A model generated the notes under the pieces. The model saw nothing but the letters and a program-made list of their open reading frames with translations, searched no databases and was not told the DNA's origin. This document shows positions 59,593-64,000 of a DNA stretch of 64,000 nucleotides, one piece after another; the first letter of the stretch is position 1; the number at the start of each line of letters is the position of its first letter. The translations under genes and the position numbers were made by a program. The stretch covers positions 434,001-498,000 of the forward strand of contig JAIYBW010000002.1 of the NCBI GenBank assembly GCA_027488375.1, read 5' to 3'. Source of the stretch: Pseudomonadota bacterium. GTDB taxonomy: Bacteria > Bdellovibrionota > Bacteriovoracia > Bacteriovoracales > Bacteriovoracaceae.

Positions 59593-60009
59593 TCATGGGT
59601 AGCGGATAAATTCCTTTAATTTCCCAAGATTTCCAAAATCTTTAGAGCTCGACTTATTTAGAAGGTGACCACCAAAAACAATAACTTCCATTCCACAGCC
59701 CTCTTCACGCTGAGAATTATTAAAGCTAATTTTTGCACCCTCAACCACTAGATTTGTCGATTTTAATTTAAAGTCTAATTGTGAATTTTTATCATTTAAA
59801 TCCGCAGGGATATGAACTTTGACATCAACTTGGTTCTCTTCAATGCCTAGATCCTCTAATTTAGAAAGAGCGAGGTTTTTTGAACGCTCAATGAGTGATT
59901 CTAAACGCTCTTTGCCCTCTGTTGATTTGAAAAAATCTTTTGGGTTACAGGGTGTTCCTGCTGAGGCGTTTAAACTAAAAAGAATCGTAAGGATTAAATA
60001 TTTGATCAT
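59593..60009 (-). CDS. Small secreted protein of unknown function
   Basis: 138 residues: signal peptide (MIKYLILTILFSLNASAG), then a polar domain with cysteines in TPCNPKDFF and EEGCGMEVIVFGGHLL. The last part (GMEVIVFGGHLLNKS) is the most conserved-looking. No family recognised. GGGGAGAT ribosome site. Confidence 0.68.
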   Translation of the reverse strand: MIKYLILTILFSLNASAGTPCNPKDFFKSTEGKERLESLIERSKNLALSKLEDLGIEENQVDVKVHIPADLNDKNSQLDFKLKSTNLVVEGAKISFNNSQREEGCGMEVIVFGGHLLNKSSSKDFGNLGKLKEFIRYP

Positions 60010-60117
60010 AAGATCTCCCCTTCTTAGTTATCGCAAATTCAGGGCCAAGAAATTCTATCTAAGTCTTTAAAATCATGATGACTTGATGTCTATTTTTTGG
60101 CCAATCCGAAAGACCTG

Positions 60118-60882
60118 TCAACGCTGTTGGCGCCTTTTAAGTGTCCTCTCTCGCCTTTGCTCATTTTTCTCAGCTCTTAATCTGGCCCGCTCCATGGAAT
60201 TAAATTTAGATTGCCTTGAAGCTTTTAATTGGCGACGTTTAAGACGTTTTTCTCTTCTTTCTTTCTTAATCTCTTCCCTGGCCCAAAAGGCAGGACGATC
60301 AGGATTTTTCAATTTAAACTGACGCCGTTTAAACGATCTCGCCTTCCGATTAAAACGAAATCCTTCATTGGCCTTTACGATCTCTGGAACAAAAGTTTGA
60401 ACGTGGGGAGAACTAACTTCAACTTCGCCTTCAAGAACATCTAAATCATAATCATCACCATTTTGAGAGACTTCAAACTCAGTTCCTCTGATAGCAAAAG
60501 AGACATCTTTAGCTTTAATTTGATGGTCGATTTCTAACTCATCATCTCTCACCACTTGCGCCCGAATCACGCCCTTAATAAATTCTATAACAGAAAAACT
60601 TTTCTCCTCTTCATTAGAATCTTGAATAAAGCTTTGAGTTATTTTAATCGTGGTATTTTTTGAAAGCCGATACTGCCCAGTGGGATAAATAAGGAAAGTT
60701 AAAACAGAATCTTCGGAGTTAATCACATCCCCTTGCTCAATTTCTGTATTCCTCGTGATGTTAATTCTCTCAGAATTTCGGGTGAGATAGGCCGTTTCAC
60801 TCCCAAGCATTTGAGTGACCTTTCCAACCTCGCTCCATACAGAACCAGCAAAAAATACTTGAAGGAATAGAATTAAAAACAC
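60118..60882 (-). CDS. FecR-domain exported protein with Arg/Lys-rich tail
   Basis: 254 residues: signal peptide MFLILFLQVFFAGSVWS, then a FecR domain (NTEIEQGDVINSEDSVLTFLIYPTGQYRLSKNTTIKI; AIRGTEFEVSQNGDDYDLDVLEGEVEVSS). The last 60 residues are extremely basic (RRREK-type runs such as KRLKRRQLKASR and RRERTLKRRQQR). There is no transmembrane helix and no sigma-factor partner nearby, so it is not a classic anti-sigma regulator; the tail could bind nucleic acid or acidic polymer. Confidence 0.85.
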   Translation of the reverse strand: MFLILFLQVFFAGSVWSEVGKVTQMLGSETAYLTRNSERINITRNTEIEQGDVINSEDSVLTFLIYPTGQYRLSKNTTIKITQSFIQDSNEEEKSFSVIEFIKGVIRAQVVRDDELEIDHQIKAKDVSFAIRGTEFEVSQNGDDYDLDVLEGEVEVSSPHVQTFVPEIVKANEGFRFNRKARSFKRRQFKLKNPDRPAFWAREEIKKERREKRLKRRQLKASRQSKFNSMERARLRAEKNEQRRERTLKRRQQR

Positions 60883-60949
60883 ATAGCCTCTTTTGTGAAG
60901 ATCTTAACTTATTTTCTTCTTTCAAAAGGGGAATGACAACTTGAAGTCG

Positions 60950-62215
60950 TTAATTGGCCTCAACCAGAAAATCCTCTCCTTCCCAAGGAAAAATTGAAAT
61001 TTTTTGATAGTCCAAAGGCACGGGGTGACCCAGTTGATCAAACATTCTAGCAACAAAGCGGTCTTGAAACTTTTTTGCATTCTTGATGTTGGTAGTCTGA
61101 TTTAGAATCGCAAAAGGTATCTTGTCACTCATGAGAAGCGCTCCGGCCAAGGTAGATGCATGCATCAAAGTTCCTGTTTTAGAAATGACAGCCTCATGAG
61201 TTTCTGGATAATTTAAAAATCTTTCCCTAAATGAACCTAAGTCTTTGCCACCGTTCACCGCGAGGACATCACTTAATTCAAGCCCATGCTTAGCTAAGCT
61301 TTTAATTAAGAGGTCCACAATTTTTATCACAGTTCGACATGAAGCAAGATTATCTTTCCTCAATTGACCATTCTTAATCGGCAAGCCTGATCCTGTATAG
61401 ATTTTTATAGTCTCAGAATTAATTCCAGCTTCCACTAAAAGGTTATTAAAGGTCTTGACCTGACTGGCCTCAATGAAGATATTTTGCGCCAAGTAATTTT
61501 TTGACATCACATTCATGGCCTTAAGCAAATGATGAAGAGGGCGTGATTTATGAATAAAAACTTCCGGTGAAGAATCTTGCAGTGGATTTTGCTCCCTATA
61601 CTCTATCGAACTAATGGTAACCCCTGGAGGATGAGCTTTATCGAGATTAATACCCTCTTCAGCTGCAAATCGAGAGATAGTCGTCCATTTTTCCTTGATG
61701 AGGGCCTGATTTTTTACATTAAAGTAGGCTATCAAACGGGCCTTTGTCTCTGAAACACCAACGTCTTGATGGGCCTGGAGGGGAATATCAAAAAACTTAA
61801 ACTTTGAATCAAAAGTCAAAGATTTAAAACTTTTAAATCCTTTTTCATTCAATGCTTGCATGAGGAGTAAGATCTTTTCTTCCTCAAAATAAGGATCTTG
61901 AGAACCACTTATATGGATTTTATCACCAATAATATAAATTTTTGTTTCATAGTACTTTTTTAAATCAAGTGTTTCCGAGGCAAAATAAGTTGATATCACC
62001 TTCGTTACAGAAGCAATCCGTTGAAGCTTATCGACTTGATAACCATGCACACCATTTTGATCCTGGAAACAATAGGATTGTTCAGATAGTTGCCCAACAC
62101 CCGCTTTAGGAGTGAGAGTTTTGAAATCTAAGTTGAGCCCCTTATAGTCTTGAGCAAGTGCTGTAAAACTAAAGAGGGCCATTAAAAAGATACTCGTTTT
62201 CAAACTAAACCTCAC
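60950..62215 (-). CDS. dacB: D-alanyl-D-alanine carboxypeptidase/endopeptidase (PBP4, S13)
   Basis: 421 residues with GTG start and signal peptide ending TALA. The three penicillin-binding motifs are RIASVTKV (SxxK), MSKNYLAQ (SxN) and ISKTGTL (KTG). S13 enzymes cleave terminal D-Ala and 4-3 crosslinks in the periplasm. Bdellovibrio uses secreted enzymes of this type to round up prey. Six bases after the transpeptidase gene, so co-transcribed with it. Confidence 0.93.
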   Translation of the reverse strand: MRFSLKTSIFLMALFSFTALAQDYKGLNLDFKTLTPKAGVGQLSEQSYCFQDQNGVHGYQVDKLQRIASVTKVISTYFASETLDLKKYYETKIYIIGDKIHISGSQDPYFEEEKILLLMQALNEKGFKSFKSLTFDSKFKFFDIPLQAHQDVGVSETKARLIAYFNVKNQALIKEKWTTISRFAAEEGINLDKAHPPGVTISSIEYREQNPLQDSSPEVFIHKSRPLHHLLKAMNVMSKNYLAQNIFIEASQVKTFNNLLVEAGINSETIKIYTGSGLPIKNGQLRKDNLASCRTVIKIVDLLIKSLAKHGLELSDVLAVNGGKDLGSFRERFLNYPETHEAVISKTGTLMHASTLAGALLMSDKIPFAILNQTTNIKNAKKFQDRFVARMFDQLGHPVPLDYQKISIFPWEGEDFLVEAN

Positions 62216-62221
62216 TCAAAC

Positions 62222-63637
62222 TTACTTATTTAAAAAATACGTCGGCGGGAACTCTCCACGATCATCATCGTAAGGAATCATTTGAGCGCCTAATTCTTGA
62301 TACTGAAGAATACGGCTTGGAGTATAATCAAATCTTTTTATGGATAATGAACCGTGAGTCCCATCCTTTATCAACTGTCCTGAGACAACTTTATAGCGAG
62401 GAGCACCTTCAATTGTATCAGTAGCGCTTCTGTAAAATTTACTTGCAAATTGATTATTCTGAAAGTGGCTCTTCTTTTGATTTTCAACTAAAAACGGTCT
62501 CACCGCATCGTCAATTGTTTTACCTTGAGCGATCGTGACAGCCGATGGAACATTATAAAATTTCACATCAACTACTTCTTCTTTACCATCATTGTCCCAA
62601 TCAGTGACATCAAAGTGATTAAAGATATTAAGACGAACCTTAGCAAGGTCTTTTATTTTACGAGGAAGAATATTTCTTAATTCTATAAGATCAGATGTAT
62701 CCATACGATGACAACCATGGGAAACGTATCCACGCCTTAAATACCAAACATCAAGTGGAGCAAAATTTGTGATAGGGCCATGGAAAGCAACACCAGATGG
62801 TTCAATGAGAATAAAAGGAAGACCACCAAATTCATCATCCCATTTATCAGACCACCAACGCGCTTCAATGGTGCCGTAACTCATTAATGTACGTGACGAT
62901 TCTTTTGGCTGATCAAAAGGCCCCTGAACTGTAGCAGCGACCGGGTAAACGAAAGTTAAATGTCCCACATACCCTGGGCGAGACTTGTTTGGAGTAAAAA
63001 TTGATTTATAGTGAGAGTTAAATAATTTTCTTGAATTGGCAGCCGAGAGAATCTGATCTCTCATTTTATTATCATTTCTTATGTTTTCAGGACTTAAGGT
63101 ATTATCGTTAAAAAAGTACCTTAGAATAGCGGTGCTGACTGAATCTCTATAATCATCCGTTTTACCAGCTTTCTCCAATGAAGAGGCGTTTCTTTTCGAA
63201 TTATAGACTTCGACTCCGCGATTTTCGAGAACGTGAGATGAGTACTGGCCAGCAATTTTTGACCACGCAATACTTGTATCTTTAGTTGCTAAAGATTCTA
63301 ACTTTACTAGTGGATGGAGAATAAAATCCGGATGCTCCATGGTCGAATCAATTTGTTCCCAACGTTCGAATAACATTTGGGCAAATTGATCTATTTTTTC
63401 TTGAGTGAGCCAACCTGTGGCGCGCAAGTTAAGGGACATTTTAGATATATTTAATTCAATTTCTTCTCCATTAAATTTTGGTGCTGTTCCAACATAAAGA
63501 TAACGGCCAACATGGGCATTGGCCTTCTTTGGGGTATTGGTTCTCTCATGGGGGAAAGGTCCTAAAAAATCATTCGCGAAAACTGGTAATGCTAAAACCA
63601 TTGATAGGCCCAGCATAATTAAGGATGTCTTTTTCAT
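62222..63637 (-). CDS. Exported L,D-transpeptidase-type protein (SHGC motif)
   Basis: 471 residues from ATG 63637 (GGGAGAAAG ribosome site; the frame opens at 63688). Signal peptide MKKTSLIMLGLSMVLALPVFA. Catalytic motif FHGPITN...RRGYVSHGCHRMDTSD near residue 300, the YkuD HG...SHGC pattern. N-terminal 200 residues are unlike other transpeptidases and carry no known domain. Third transpeptidase in the window; upstream partner of dacB. Confidence 0.85.
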   Translation of the reverse strand: MKKTSLIMLGLSMVLALPVFANDFLGPFPHERTNTPKKANAHVGRYLYVGTAPKFNGEEIELNISKMSLNLRATGWLTQEKIDQFAQMLFERWEQIDSTMEHPDFILHPLVKLESLATKDTSIAWSKIAGQYSSHVLENRGVEVYNSKRNASSLEKAGKTDDYRDSVSTAILRYFFNDNTLSPENIRNDNKMRDQILSAANSRKLFNSHYKSIFTPNKSRPGYVGHLTFVYPVAATVQGPFDQPKESSRTLMSYGTIEARWWSDKWDDEFGGLPFILIEPSGVAFHGPITNFAPLDVWYLRRGYVSHGCHRMDTSDLIELRNILPRKIKDLAKVRLNIFNHFDVTDWDNDGKEEVVDVKFYNVPSAVTIAQGKTIDDAVRPFLVENQKKSHFQNNQFASKFYRSATDTIEGAPRYKVVSGQLIKDGTHGSLSIKRFDYTPSRILQYQELGAQMIPYDDDRGEFPPTYFLNK

Positions 63638-63728
63638 CACTTTCTCCCGAATAAGTTTATCCCCTTGAACTAGCAAACTCTTTGCCAAGGATAAGATCGG
63701 TATTTCAGGAGTTTAGGAAAAGAATCGA

Positions 63729-64000
63729 CTAATCATTAATCATCAGTTGAAAAAAATCTGGAAAAGATTTCGACACTGCCGAGGCAGGACTGAGAGTCCC
63801 TCCCGAATGGAGTCTGAGAAAGAGGGCCGCTGTCATCACCATCCTGTGGTCGTCGGGTAAAAGAAAATTCATGGCTTCGAGCTGTAAATTTGCTTTTCCA
63901 TGAATGACTAATGAACTGATTGTTTTGGAACTTTTAATTTTGATTTTTTCCATTAATTTAAAAACTTCATCTAAACGGTCACTCTCTTTGTGGATCAAAT
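63729..64000 (-). CDS. aroA: 3-phosphoshikimate 1-carboxyvinyltransferase, C-terminal end (partial)
   Basis: The last 90 codons of an EPSP synthase entering from the right edge: KESDRLDEVFKLMEKI, LPDDHRMVMTAALFLRL and VSKSFPDFFQLM are the C-terminal motifs of AroA (shikimate pathway). Start not in window. Confidence 0.88.
   Translation of the reverse strand, partial: LIHKESDRLDEVFKLMEKIKIKSSKTISSLVIHGKANLQLEAMNFLLPDDHRMVMTAALFLRLHSGGTLSPASAVSKSFPDFFQLMIND

Overview
The window looks like a chromosomal stretch of an AT-rich predatory bacterium of the Bdellovibrio/Bacteriovorax type (Bdellovibrionota). This is an inference from content: many small Sec-secreted and lipoprotein genes of unknown function, several peptidoglycan enzymes, an ExbB-ExbD-ExbD channel cluster, FliA-like CCGATAA boxes upstream of secreted-protein genes, and RRM/RGG RNA-binding proteins. 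I see no prophage, insertion sequence, CRISPR array, rRNA operon or origin. Genes are dense, with many 4-bp ATGA-type overlaps and convergent 3' overlaps.

Layout. 1-11.2 kb (minus strand): a PLP aminotransferase cut by the left edge, a large L,D-transpeptidase joined to a lysozyme-like domain, two permeases and a binding protein of a peptide (Yej/Opp-type) importer without its ATPase, a translationally coupled trio ending in a methyltransferase that carries a signal peptide, and a matrixin-type protease. 11.4-13.4 kb: groS-groL. 13.7-20.1 kb: a lipoprotein, an M48 membrane protease with an ankyrin-like tail, a rhodanese, and an RDD protein followed by DNA polymerase I, whose proofreading domain looks dead. 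20.2-23 kb (plus): trxA, gmhA, then exbB-exbD-exbD. 22.9-29.6 kb (minus): quinone oxidoreductase, PAP2 phosphatase, CBS protein, and a heavy-metal RND pump with its outer-membrane partner but no adaptor. 30.2-34.9 kb: an FtsH-family protease, a NUDIX hydrolase, a secreted protein, and a receiver/HD-domain protein.

35-36.6 kb: three RRM proteins in tandem. Two share almost identical RGG tails and terminators and follow long leaders. 36.6-47.9 kb: NTF2-fold, HD hydrolase and methionine-sulfoxide reductase genes, an MFS transporter, a TolB/Kelch propeller protein, a compact M4 protease, asparagine synthetase, apt, a barrel-like protein, tlyA and dapF. 48.1 kb: one tRNA with a CAT anticodon.

48.3-64 kb is the most accessory-looking part. 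It holds secreted unknowns, a multihaem c-type protein divergent from ApbE, a large Cys-rich lipoprotein that reads as thrombospondin-1-like repeats in front of a gingipain-like (C25) domain, a Sec-exported GMC oxidoreductase, two more L,D-transpeptidases, a FecR-domain protein, a PBP4-type carboxypeptidase, and the end of aroA at the right edge.

Together the window encodes a large envelope tool-kit: cell-wall remodelling (three L,D-transpeptidases, PBP4, a lysozyme-like domain, dapF), secreted proteases (matrixin, M4, a C25-like protein, M48), periplasmic redox proteins, and energy-coupled envelope motors. This suits a predator that remodels its own wall and that of its prey. The best candidates for something undescribed are the TSP1-like/C25-like lipoprotein with its partner gene, the transpeptidase-lysozyme fusion, and the triplicated RRM/RGG locus.
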